NCBI GenBank assembly: GCA_036741235.1
Contig: DAINSQ010000107.1
Location: forward strand, 1 to 16,587
Length of the DNA stretch: 16,587 bases
Source of the DNA: JABWBR01 sp036741235
GTDB lineage: Bacteria > Bacteroidota > Bacteroidia > Chitinophagales > Saprospiraceae
Direction: 5' to 3'
Shown here: positions 1 to 7,451 of the stretch, one piece after another
Layout: each line of letters begins with the position of its first letter
Position numbering within the stretch: position 1 is the stretch's first letter
The notes under the pieces: model-generated
Told to the model about the DNA's origin: nothing
Database searches by the model: none
Seen by the model: only the letters and a program-made list of their open reading frames with translations
Translations under genes and position numbers: made by a program

Positions 1-1
1 C

Positions 2-2371
2 TATAACGGCAAAAAAATACTCGTTGTAGGCCTCGGTCCGGCAGGTTACACCCTGGCGCATTATTTTATCAACGAGGGCTTCGGCGTGGCAGGCATCGAC
101 GGGCTTAAAATTGAGCCGCTGCCGGTACAGTGGACCGGCGATGAAAATACGCCCTTCCAGCCGCTTCGCGACTTTTCAGACCTCACCAGCCGCCTCGACG
201 AGCGCATCCTCATCGGATTCGGCGGCGTATCGGAGTATGGCATTACCGTGCGCTGGGATAAAAACTTCTTGTCGGTTATCTACCTCAATCTGCTGCGGCG
301 CAAGCACTTCCGTCTCTTTGACGGCGTGCGGTTCGGCGGAACGATTACCGTCGAAGATGCCTGGGAACTGGGATTCGACCACGTATGCCTGGCCACCGGC
401 GCCGGCAAGCCGACGTTTGTGACCATGAAAAATAACCTCATACGGGGGGTGCGCAAAGCCAGCGATTTCCTGATGGCCTTGCAACTCACCGGCGCCGGCA
501 AAAAAGATTCGATGGCCAACCTGCAGGTGCAATTGCCTGCCATCGTCATCGGCGGCGGCCTGACTGCCATTGATACAGCCACTGAGCTGATGGCTTATTA
601 CCCCGTACAGGTGAGCAAAGCAAAAGCGCGATACGATAAACTGGTCGCCAAATGGGGGCACTCACAAGTAGACGCCATGTACACGCCCGAAGAAAAAGCC
701 ATACTCGACACCTTCCTCCGCCATGCCGGAGAAATCGAAGCGGAGCGCAGACGGGCGGCAGCGGCAGGCGAAAAACCCAATTTTATACCCCTCCTGCGCG
801 CCTGGGGCGGCGTACATCTCTACTACCGCAAATCGATGAACGATGCGCCGGCCTACCGCCTCAACCATGAAGAAATTATCAAAGCATTTGAAGAGGGAAT
901 TTCTTTTGTGGAAAAAATGTCGCCACTCGAAGTCGTGCCCGATGAATACGGCGCCGTTCAAGCCGTCGTTTTTGAAAACATGGAAGTCATCGACGGCAAG
1001 TGGAAGTCGGGTGGAGAGCAATTTCGCGTGCCCGCCAAAACCCTGATTGTCGCCGCCGGCACAGTGCCCAACGTGATGTATGAACGCGAAAATCCGGGCG
1101 CCTTCCAACTCGACAACTGGAACGAATTTTACAAAAGTTATGTAGTCGACCCCAACGGCGACGTCAAACTCGTAGAAGCAGCCCAAAACGAAACCGGATT
1201 TTTTACTTCTTATGAAAAAGACGGCAAATTCGTCACATTTTACGGCGACAACCACCCTGTCTACCAGGGCAACGTGGTTAAAGCTATGGCTTCCGCCAAA
1301 TTCGGATATCAAAAAGTAGTGGAATTATTCCGCTTCGGCGCTACGCCTCCGGTACAGGACAACGCCGGGCTGCAAACCTTTTTCGGGCGGCTCGGCGAGG
1401 AATTACACGCAAGTGTAGAAGTCGTAAACCGCCTCACGCCTACCATCGTTGAGCTGGTTGTTCGCGCGCCAATGGCAGCCCGCAAATTCCAGCCCGGCCA
1501 GTTTTACCGCTTGCAGAACTACGAAACTGATGCCATAAAAGTAGCCGATACCCGGCTGATGGTAGAAGGATTGGCCCTCACCGGCGCCTGGGTCGACAAA
1601 GAAAAAGGCCTCATCGGACTCATCACCCTCGAAGTGGGCGCCAGTTCGCGTATGGTGGCCATGCTCAAACCCGGTCAGCGGGTGGTGGTGATGGGCCCCA
1701 CCGGCGAACCCACCGAAATTGAAGCCAATACTACGGCGCTATTGCTCGGCGGCGGATTGGGCAATGCCGTGTTGTTTTCAATTGCCAGGGCCTTTAAAGC
1801 GCAAGGCAGCAAAATCATTTACTTCGCGGGTTATAAAAAGAAAGAAGACTTCTACAAACGCGAGGAAATTGAAGCCCATACCGATGTTGTCGTCTATAGC
1901 GTCGACGCCGGCGAACCCATCGAGGCTATCCGCCCACAAGACAAATCCTTTGTGGGCAATATCGTCCAGGCTATGGTTGCTTATGCCGAAGGACGCCTTG
2001 GCGAAATCCCCATTCCCCTCAACGAAGCTACCCGCCTCATCGCTATCGGCTCCGACCGCATGATGAACGCCGTAGCCCAACACCGCCATACCACACTGAA
2101 ACCTTATCTCCACGAAAAACACGTGGGCGTCGCGTCTATCAACTCGCCGATGCAGTGTATGATGAAGGCCGTGTGTGCCCAATGCCTGCAGCGCCACGTG
2201 GACCCCGATACAGGCAAGGAATCGTTTGTGTTTAGCTGCGTCAACCAGGATCAACTCATGGATCACGTCGATTTTTCGAATCTCAATGCCCGCCTCCTGC
2301 AAAACAGTGTTCTGGAAAAACTGACAAACAGCTGGCTGACTTATTTGATGGAGGAGTATAACTTGAGTTAA
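2..2371 (+). CDS. Two-part flavoprotein oxidoreductase (GltD-like + PyrK-like), 5' end outside window
   Basis: The reading frame is open from the first bases, so the true start lies upstream; 789 codons are visible. Visible residues 5-15 carry an FAD-type dinucleotide fold (VVGLGPAG), and a second one (VIGGGLTA, about 182-189) would bind NAD(P)H, as in the glutamate synthase small subunit GltD and NfnB. From about residue 465 the protein turns into a ferredoxin-reductase-type module resembling PyrK/NfnA: an FAD-binding barrel (QFYRLQN), a nucleotide-binding GGGLGNA motif (about 582-588) and a C-terminal cysteine set C-x5-C-x2-C-x17-C (about 719-746) matching the 2Fe-2S ligands of PyrK. Family knowledge suggests electron transfer between pyridine nucleotides, flavins and an iron-sulfur partner in the cytoplasm. 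The exact substrate is unknown. GltD and NfnB carry a Cys-rich 4Fe-4S domain N-terminal to the first fold, which would lie outside the window. Confidence 0.85.
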   Translation, partial: YNGKKILVVGLGPAGYTLAHYFINEGFGVAGIDGLKIEPLPVQWTGDENTPFQPLRDFSDLTSRLDERILIGFGGVSEYGITVRWDKNFLSVIYLNLLRRKHFRLFDGVRFGGTITVEDAWELGFDHVCLATGAGKPTFVTMKNNLIRGVRKASDFLMALQLTGAGKKDSMANLQVQLPAIVIGGGLTAIDTATELMAYYPVQVSKAKARYDKLVAKWGHSQVDAMYTPEEKAILDTFLRHAGEIEAERRRAAAAGEKPNFIPLLRAWGGVHLYYRKSMNDAPAYRLNHEEIIKAFEEGISFVEKMSPLEVVPDEYGAVQAVVFENMEVIDGKWKSGGEQFRVPAKTLIVAAGTVPNVMYERENPGAFQLDNWNEFYKSYVVDPNGDVKLVEAAQNETGFFTSYEKDGKFVTFYGDNHPVYQGNVVKAMASAKFGYQKVVELFRFGATPPVQDNAGLQTFFGRLGEELHASVEVVNRLTPTIVELVVRAPMAARKFQPGQFYRLQNYETDAIKVADTRLMVEGLALTGAWVDKEKGLIGLITLEVGASSRMVAMLKPGQRVVVMGPTGEPTEIEANTTALLLGGGLGNAVLFSIARAFKAQGSKIIYFAGYKKKEDFYKREEIEAHTDVVVYSVDAGEPIEAIRPQDKSFVGNIVQAMVAYAEGRLGEIPIPLNEATRLIAIGSDRMMNAVAQHRHTTLKPYLHEKHVGVASINSPMQCMMKAVCAQCLQRHVDPDTGKESFVFSCVNQDQLMDHVDFSNLNARLLQNSVLEKLTNSWLTYLMEEYNLS

Positions 2372-2412
2372 TTGTTAATTTTAAATGTTTGATGTTTAAT
2401 TGATTGGAAATC

Positions 2413-2543
2413 GGTTGTAGGTTGTAGGTTGTAGGTTCGTTTATAAGTTTAATAGTTTATACGACTGAGAGGAGTCCCGTACTGACCGAAGGGAAGTCGG
2501 GAGGTTTATGAATAAACCCATAAATCCATAATAAACCTACAAC
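2413..2543. repeat. Composite intergenic inverted-repeat element with GGTTGTA heptamers
   Basis: Three perfect GGTTGTA heptamers plus GGTT occupy 2413-2437. The last 10 bases (2428-2437, GTTGTAGGTT) are matched by a perfect inverse copy at 2534-2543 (AACCTACAAC), giving the element terminal arms. Inside are a hairpin at 2475-2502 (TCCCG/CGGGA and ACT/AGT arms with one bulged T, CC/GG near the loop) and a second perfect 7-bp hairpin at 2503-2518 (GGTTTAT/ATAAACC). No coding sequence is present. It looks like a REP/MITE-type non-autonomous repeat; it may also end transcription of the oxidoreductase gene. The AT-rich 2372-2412 before it holds low-complexity TTGATGTTTAATT-like sequence. From 2544 to 2663 I see no gene and only a weak promoter-like TTAATTTG at 2596. 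Confidence 0.6.
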
Positions 2544-2663
2544 ATAGAACTGACAGCAGAGTGACCCTTGTCATTTCCTAATTCCATTATATTGGTTAAT
2601 TTGCGATAAATAGCACCTGCCCTGGAGTTAACCTTTTCCATCTTTTCACCAAAAACAAGCGGC

Positions 2664-4308
2664 ATGAGACGTGTGATATTTGTCGTATTAGCGCTGCTTA
2701 GCCCCCTCCTGCTCATAGCGCAAAGCGAACAGGAACTCTTGGATCAACTGCTACAGGAGGAGAAAAACTCGGTAGAAGCGCTTGTGCTTTACCCTGAAGA
2801 TACGCGGCGCGACATCCTGGAAGCCTGTCTGCATCCCGAAGCGATCGTCAAGCTGGAAAGCATGCAATCGAAAACCAGCGAAGCGTTTAAGAACTTGATG
2901 CGGGGATATTCCCAGGAGACACAGGAACTGATTTGGGACTTAACGAGATACCCCGGATTGATTACCAGGTTGGCCCAAACTACCGGCCAGTCGGATAGCG
3001 AGGTAAGGGTTATGCTTGCCGATTACCCTGCCGAGGTACATCCCAAAGCCCTCGAAGCGCGGCGGTATTATTTCGACCTGCTGCTGCGCGTTGACGACCT
3101 CAACGAACAATGGCGTCGCACTTTTGACAACCTGATCCGCGATTATCCCGACAAAACGAAAAATGCGCTGCGCCAACTCGTAGAATTGCCCGAGGTGCTC
3201 ACCCTGCTCAGCGACGGCATCCGGATGACGGTAATAGTGGGCGACCTCTATCGCCGAAACCCCGAATGGCTGATGCAGCAACTCGACAGTCTCAACCTGG
3301 TTGTAGCCCGCGCCCATACCAAGGAAATCGAAGACTGGAAAGCCGGCCTCGAAGCCGACCCCGAAGCAAAAGCCGAGTTTGTACGCTCGGCAGAAGATTT
3401 TGCCCGCGAGTATAACTACGATGACGCCTACTATACCTACGACGATGTGTACGAAGACGGGCGGCCCCGCGAAGTAGTGGTAGAACACCACTATTACTAT
3501 CACTACCCCTACTGGTTCGGTTATCCCTACTGGTATACCTACCCCCGCTGGCGGCCTTATCCGGTGTGGTACGACTGGGGGTTCTACTGGGGCCCCGGGA
3601 ACGTGATTGTGATCATTGACCTGCCGTCGTTTTATTTTACGCACTGGTATTTCTACTATCCGCACCACCANNNNNNNNNNTTACAATCCGCAGCTATCGT
3701 GCCATTTCACGCGGCACTATTACGGGCACCGCAACTTTGGCAGCAGCATCACGGCAGGTGTAGACAACTGGCGGCACAACAACCGCGAAATTGTTACTGA
3801 CGAATGGCTCGACAAGGCTCGCAACGACAGGGAACAATTCAGGGAATATGGAAAGCTGGAGAGCGCCCGCGAAAAATACAACCGTACGCATCCCGACAAA
3901 GCCATGAACCCCGGTGAATTCCTCGACAAAAACAAGCGGCAGTACCCCACATTGGCTAAAGAACGGCCGCTGCCTGCCGAAAAGCCGGAAGCAGTGCGGA
4001 AAGACAAAATGGAAGCGCCTCCCGCGCCGAAAAAAGAACCGGTAATCACGCCGCCGAAAACGGAACCCAAAGAACCTCGCAAGGAGGCGCCCATCCCCAA
4101 AACACAACCCGACAAAAAGGCGCCCGCCGATATTCCGAAAGTAGATAAAGCCCGCGATTATCACCGCGACAAGTGGGAGCAGCCTAAGACGGCGCCAAAA
4201 CGTGAAACGAATATACCCAAAGCCGCTCCTCGTAAAGAGACGACACAGCCGAAATCACAACCGCCAAAGCAAGCCCCCAAAGTTGAGAAAAAACGGAATG
4301 ACAGGTGA
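2664..4308 (+). CDS. Secreted protein with ~39-residue helical repeats, aromatic segment and Lys/Pro-rich tail (spans assembly gap)
   Basis: An N-terminal signal peptide (MRRVIFVVLALLSPLLLIAQ, cleavage near residue 20) sends the product out of the cytoplasm. Residues 30-185 hold four helical repeats anchored on Y43, Y82, Y121 and Y161, spaced 39, 39 and 40 residues, each roughly YPxxxxxxxLxxxxxxPxxLxxL. An acidic Tyr/Asp stretch (250-265) follows, then a His/Tyr/Trp/Pro-rich segment (275-335) alternating YPYW-like units. Ten Ns interrupt the gene here. After them the frame continues as if the true gap were a multiple of 3, giving 208 more codons: a basic region, then a Lys/Pro/Glu-rich tail with many KxxPK units, ending at the TGA at 4306. 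The architecture loosely recalls DUF3300 proteins (repeats, aromatic linker, low-complexity tail), but I do not recognise a firm family. A structural or envelope role is inference. Confidence 0.75.
3671..3680. other. Assembly gap (10 N placeholder)
   Basis: Ten Ns sit inside the His/Tyr-rich low-complexity part of the secreted protein gene. The upstream half reads in the frame of 2664 and stops making sense after the gap. The downstream half reads coherently in the frame containing 3682. Two bases (3669-3670) and one base (3681) of split codons flank the gap, so joining the halves needs a true gap length divisible by 3. The 10 Ns are therefore a placeholder length and the apparent frameshift is an artefact. 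Confidence 0.9.
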
Positions 4309-4355
4309 GTGCCCAAAAGCGTCGAAAATTGAGCAACAAATGCTAAATTCGCCGC

Positions 4356-5147
4356 ATGGAACTGATGAATTACGAATTACCCGACGAACTGGCGCCATAT
4401 GCCGAGACGCTGGCCCAAACGCGGCGCGCTTTTGTTGAGATTATTCCGACCAATGACGATACGGCGCCCTGGAGCAGCCGTTTCGGGGGTTACCCCTACC
4501 TGCCCAAGGGCGCCGACTATCCTGCCGACGCAAGCGGCCGTCCGCTTTTTTTTCTCGCGCAAATCAATTTTGAAGAGGCGCCCGCACTTGCGCCATATCC
4601 CTCAAAAGGCCTGCTGCAATTTTTCATCGGCGATGATGAATTGTATGGCATGGACCCCGAGGAAGGCAATAAACATCACTTCAAAGCGGTATATTATCCG
4701 GATGTGATCAAATCGGAAAGTGCGCTGGAAAGCGACTTTGACTTTCTGCCGCCCTTCGAGACCACGCCCATCTATCCCGACCAGCCGTTTGGCATGTCGT
4801 TTGAACTCGTAGACGAAATAGCCCCCATGGAAGATGCCGCCTTTGGCAAAGTTATGGGCGAAGACTTTTTCGACCAGTTTGAAGACGAAGAACTCAAATG
4901 GGAAATCAAACAGGCCTACGGTGTGGAGGTATCAGCCGAAGGGCATAAAATTGGCGGTTACGCCCATTTTGCCCAGGAAGACCCTCGCGACCCCGATCAC
5001 CCCCTGCTTTTGTTGTTCCAAATGGATTCTGATGTAGAAATCGAATGTAATTGGGGTGACATGGGTACCGCGCATTTCTTTATTGCAGAAGAAGATCTGA
5101 AAAAATGCGATTTTTCCAGGGTAGTATACCACTGGGACTGCCACTAA
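4356..5147 (+). CDS. YwqG/DUF1963 family protein
   Basis: A 263-residue protein close to the usual family length. Recognisable family features are the early WSSRFGGYPYLPKGADYP segment (about 39-56, the 'sxfGGxPxlP' signature), FLAQINFEE (66-74, 'lxQin'), GLLQFFIGDD (85-94), the GYAHFAQEDPR stretch near 201-211, and the C-terminal NWGDMGTAHFFIAEEDLKK. No signal peptide or membrane span, so cytoplasmic. The molecular function of the family is not established and none is claimed here. A second in-frame ATG lies three codons in (4365); there is no clear ribosome site for either. TAAATTCG at 4344-4351, one base from the Bacteroidota -7 consensus TAnnTTTG, sits directly before the start, but no matching -33 element is seen. 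The gene starts 47 bp after the preceding one and is followed by a hairpin terminator. Confidence 0.85.
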   Translation: MELMNYELPDELAPYAETLAQTRRAFVEIIPTNDDTAPWSSRFGGYPYLPKGADYPADASGRPLFFLAQINFEEAPALAPYPSKGLLQFFIGDDELYGMDPEEGNKHHFKAVYYPDVIKSESALESDFDFLPPFETTPIYPDQPFGMSFELVDEIAPMEDAAFGKVMGEDFFDQFEDEELKWEIKQAYGVEVSAEGHKIGGYAHFAQEDPRDPDHPLLLLFQMDSDVEIECNWGDMGTAHFFIAEEDLKKCDFSRVVYHWDCH

Positions 5148-5163
5148 TTGCATCTATATCTCC

Positions 5164-5206
5164 GGGCGCCTCATCCAAAAGGGGCGCCCAGGCGTTTATA
5201 TTTATT
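5164..5206 (+). terminator. Hairpin terminator after the YwqG gene
   Basis: A 9-bp stem (5164-5172 GGGCGCCTC with 5181-5189 GGGGCGCCC, one G-T wobble) with an 8-base loop starts 16 bases after the YwqG stop codon. A T-rich but not pure tract (GTTTATATTTATT) follows. It separates this gene from the downstream mutL unit. Confidence 0.6.
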
Positions 5207-5223
5207 AAAAATAGCAAAATCGC

Positions 5224-5541
5224 ATGGCTTTTATCAAATTCGTCAAACTTCCCAAACACCGTAGATATCAATACAATCCGCGGTTCTGGGATCCGGAAAA
5301 AGAAGAGCGCGAAAAGCGTTTGCGCATGTTGGAAGGCAAAACGAGCGCCAATCCTGAAGATGTAAAATCGCGAATAGCCGACGGGTTCCGCCGGGGGTAT
5401 ATCTCCGACAAGAGCTCTTTATCCGCGCAAACCCGTCGTTCCAACAGGCTTTTGTTAGGCATTTTTATCGTTTTGCTGCTCGCTAGTTATAAGATTCTGA
5501 CCATGGCCATGCCTGGCTTGATGAAGTGGTTGTCAAATTAA
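5224..5541 (+). CDS. Small single-span membrane protein upstream of mutL
   Basis: A 105-residue protein. The basic N-terminal half contains YNPRFWDPEKEEREKRLR (about 17-34), a motif I associate with a small uncharacterised protein often found beside mutL in Bacteroidota. One hydrophobic helix (about 76-94, LLLGIFIVLLLASYKILTM) follows a basic RRSNR, consistent with a cytoplasmic N-terminus and a short C-terminal end. There is no signal peptidase site. It begins after the terminator hairpin and ends 13 bp before mutL on the same strand, so the two are probably co-transcribed. Function is unknown; the linkage alone does not show a role in repair. Confidence 0.75.
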   Translation: MAFIKFVKLPKHRRYQYNPRFWDPEKEEREKRLRMLEGKTSANPEDVKSRIADGFRRGYISDKSSLSAQTRRSNRLLLGIFIVLLLASYKILTMAMPGLMKWLSN

Positions 5542-5554
5542 AAGAGAAAAAAAC

Positions 5555-7420
5555 ATGGCTGATGTCATTCAGCTTTTACCCGATGCCATAGCCAATCAGA
5601 TTGCTGCGGGAGAAGTCATACAACGCCCCGCCTCAGTGGTCAAGGAGTTGATGGAAAATGCCATTGATGCCGGCAGCAGCCAAATCAAGCTTATCGTCAA
5701 AGACGCCGGCAGGACCCTGATACAGGTGATCGACAACGGCTGCGGCATGTCGGAAACCGACGCCCGCCTGTCGTTTGAACGGCACGCCACATCCAAGATC
5801 AGAGACGCTCAAGACCTCTTCTCCATCCGCACCATGGGTTTCAGGGGCGAAGCGCTGGCTTCCATAGCCGCCGTAGCCCAGGTGGAAATGCGTACCCGCC
5901 GCGCTGCCGACGAACTCGGCGTTCGGCTCGTCGTGGAAGCCTCAGAAGTAAAAACCCAGGAACCCTGCCAGGCGGCGCCCGGCACAAGTATAGCCGTCAA
6001 AAACCTGTTTTATAACGTGCCCGCTCGCCGCAATTTCCTCAAAGCCAATACCGTGGAAATGCGGCATATCATCGACGAGTTTCAACGAATCGCCATCGCC
6101 CACGAAGACCTGTTTTTTTCTCTACACCACAACAACGAGGAGGTAATGCACTTGCCTGCAGGCAACCTGCGCCAACGCCTGGTGGGCATTTTCGGGCAGG
6201 CGTACAATAAACGCCTGGTGCCGGTTGGCGAGGATACCGATGTTATCAAAATTTCGGGTTTTATCGGCAAACCTGAATTCGCCCGCAAAACCAGAGGCGA
6301 ACAACTCTTCTTTGTCAATAACCGGTTCATCCGCAGCGGCTATCTCAATCACGCCGTAGTGGGCGCTTATGAAGACCTGCTGCCGAAAGAGGCGTTCCCT
6401 TTTTACGCTATTTTTATCGATATAGACCCAGCGCGTATCGACATTAACGTGCATCCTACCAAACAGGAAATCAAGTTTGAAGACGAACACCTGATATACA
6501 ACTACTTGCGGGTGGCCGTTCGCCATGCCCTGGGTCAATACAGCGTTATGCCTACCCTTGACTTTGAGCAGGATCCCGCTTTCATCGCCCGCCCTATTGC
6601 CCCGGAAGCTTCCGATGCACGTATTCCGCCTACTATTGACAGTACCGCCGGCAACTGGCGGCAGGGCAAAAACCCAGGCAAACCTTCCAACCAGGCCAAA
6701 CAACAATGGGAACAACTCTATGCAGGGTTAAGCGATGCGCAGGCAGAAGCGCCCGCTTCATTTGATGGCGGAGACTATAACCAGGCCGGGCTCACCATAG
6801 AAAGCGAGTGGTCGGCGGATACCGCCCCCGATACCTTGCTCCAAACGCCTGCAGCTTCAAAAGAACCCTACCAGATTCACGGCGCCTACATCGTCAGCCA
6901 GATAAAGTCGGGTTTTGTACTCATCGACCAGCAGGCAGCCCACGAGCGCATTTTGTACGAACAATTCCTGAAGGCTATGTCGGAGCGAGGTGTCGTATCA
7001 CAGCAGCAATTATTTCCCAAACCCCTTATGCTCCCCCCCGCCGACGCCAATATTTTGCGGGATATCATGCCCGATCTCAACGACCTGGGCTTTAATATCC
7101 AGGTGCAGGGCCCCAATTCTTTTGTCATCAGCGGACTGCCTGCAGAAATGGCCGGCAAAAAAGACGAAACGCTGGTGGTGGAAATGCTTATCGAACAATA
7201 CAAAGCCAATATTGGTCTCAAGCTCGATATCCACGAGAATATAGCCCGCGCCATGGCCAAAAGCGCCGCGCTGCGCCGCGGCCAAATCCTCGACGTACGC
7301 GAAATGCAGTCGCTGATCGACCAATTGTTCGCCTGCGAATTACCGTATAAAAGCCCTTCAGGCCGACTGTGCTTTGTCACCTTCGATCTCGACGAACTGG
7401 CTCGTAAGTTTGAGAGTTGA
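5555..7420 (+). CDS. mutL: DNA mismatch repair protein MutL
   Basis: MutL couples mismatch recognition by MutS to strand incision and excision. The 621-residue protein has the full GHKL ATPase: NQIAAGEV (14-21), KELMENAIDAG with the catalytic Glu31 and Mg-binding Asn35, DNGCGM (60-65), ATSKI (78-82) and GFRGEAL (95-101), then the transducer domain ending about residue 330 (HPTKQEIKF at 300-308). A low-complexity linker (340-435) leads to the C-terminal dimerisation domain. There the endonuclease motif DQHAxxExxxxE reads DQQAAHERILYE (458-469), the Cys of the ACRxA motif is Ala (567-572 MAKSAA) and CPHGR is SPSGR (600-604), so most predicted metal ligands are absent. An AAGAGAAA stretch lies 6-13 bases before the ATG. 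It probably forms a unit with the small membrane gene 13 bp upstream. Confidence 0.97.
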   Translation: MADVIQLLPDAIANQIAAGEVIQRPASVVKELMENAIDAGSSQIKLIVKDAGRTLIQVIDNGCGMSETDARLSFERHATSKIRDAQDLFSIRTMGFRGEALASIAAVAQVEMRTRRAADELGVRLVVEASEVKTQEPCQAAPGTSIAVKNLFYNVPARRNFLKANTVEMRHIIDEFQRIAIAHEDLFFSLHHNNEEVMHLPAGNLRQRLVGIFGQAYNKRLVPVGEDTDVIKISGFIGKPEFARKTRGEQLFFVNNRFIRSGYLNHAVVGAYEDLLPKEAFPFYAIFIDIDPARIDINVHPTKQEIKFEDEHLIYNYLRVAVRHALGQYSVMPTLDFEQDPAFIARPIAPEASDARIPPTIDSTAGNWRQGKNPGKPSNQAKQQWEQLYAGLSDAQAEAPASFDGGDYNQAGLTIESEWSADTAPDTLLQTPAASKEPYQIHGAYIVSQIKSGFVLIDQQAAHERILYEQFLKAMSERGVVSQQQLFPKPLMLPPADANILRDIMPDLNDLGFNIQVQGPNSFVISGLPAEMAGKKDETLVVEMLIEQYKANIGLKLDIHENIARAMAKSAALRRGQILDVREMQSLIDQLFACELPYKSPSGRLCFVTFDLDELARKFES

Positions 7421-7421
7421 C

Positions 7422-7451
7422 AATTACCGGCCGCCTACTCTGCCGGCAATT
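7422..7451. terminator. Hairpin at the mutL/kinase convergent junction
   Basis: Arms AATTACCGGC (7422-7431) and GCCGGCAATT (7442-7451) pair over 10 positions with one A-C mismatch on the plus strand and a G-T wobble, so fully paired, on the minus strand. It covers the 14-bp gap between the two facing stop codons and the last codons of the kinase. Neither side has a good T-tract, so termination is uncertain. Confidence 0.35.

Noticed and set aside
662..1312. Long minus-strand ORF opposite the oxidoreductase
   Set aside because: Shadow of a high-GC3 gene on the plus strand, with no recognisable domain. The same holds for 176-661 and 1778-2302.
86..2371. GTG at 86 as the start of the oxidoreductase
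   Set aside because: The same frame is open to the window's left edge and encodes the GxGPAG dinucleotide-binding motif upstream of 86, so 86 is internal.
2413..2437. GGTTGTA repeats as a CRISPR array
   Set aside because: Units are 7 bp, directly abutting, with no spacers; no cas genes nearby.
2596..2603. TTAATTTG as the promoter of the secreted protein gene
   Set aside because: One mismatch to TAnnTTTG and the nearest TTG is 25 bases away, too far for a -33 element; left as a weak possibility.
2940..3668. Minus-strand 242-codon ORF opposite the secreted protein
   Set aside because: Antisense of the Tyr/Trp/Pro-rich coding sequence; Val/Ile/Gly-biased with no signal or domain.
2664..3800. 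The first half of the secreted protein ending at 3800
   Set aside because: Residues after the N run are an out-of-frame artefact; the coherent continuation is in the frame ending at 4308.
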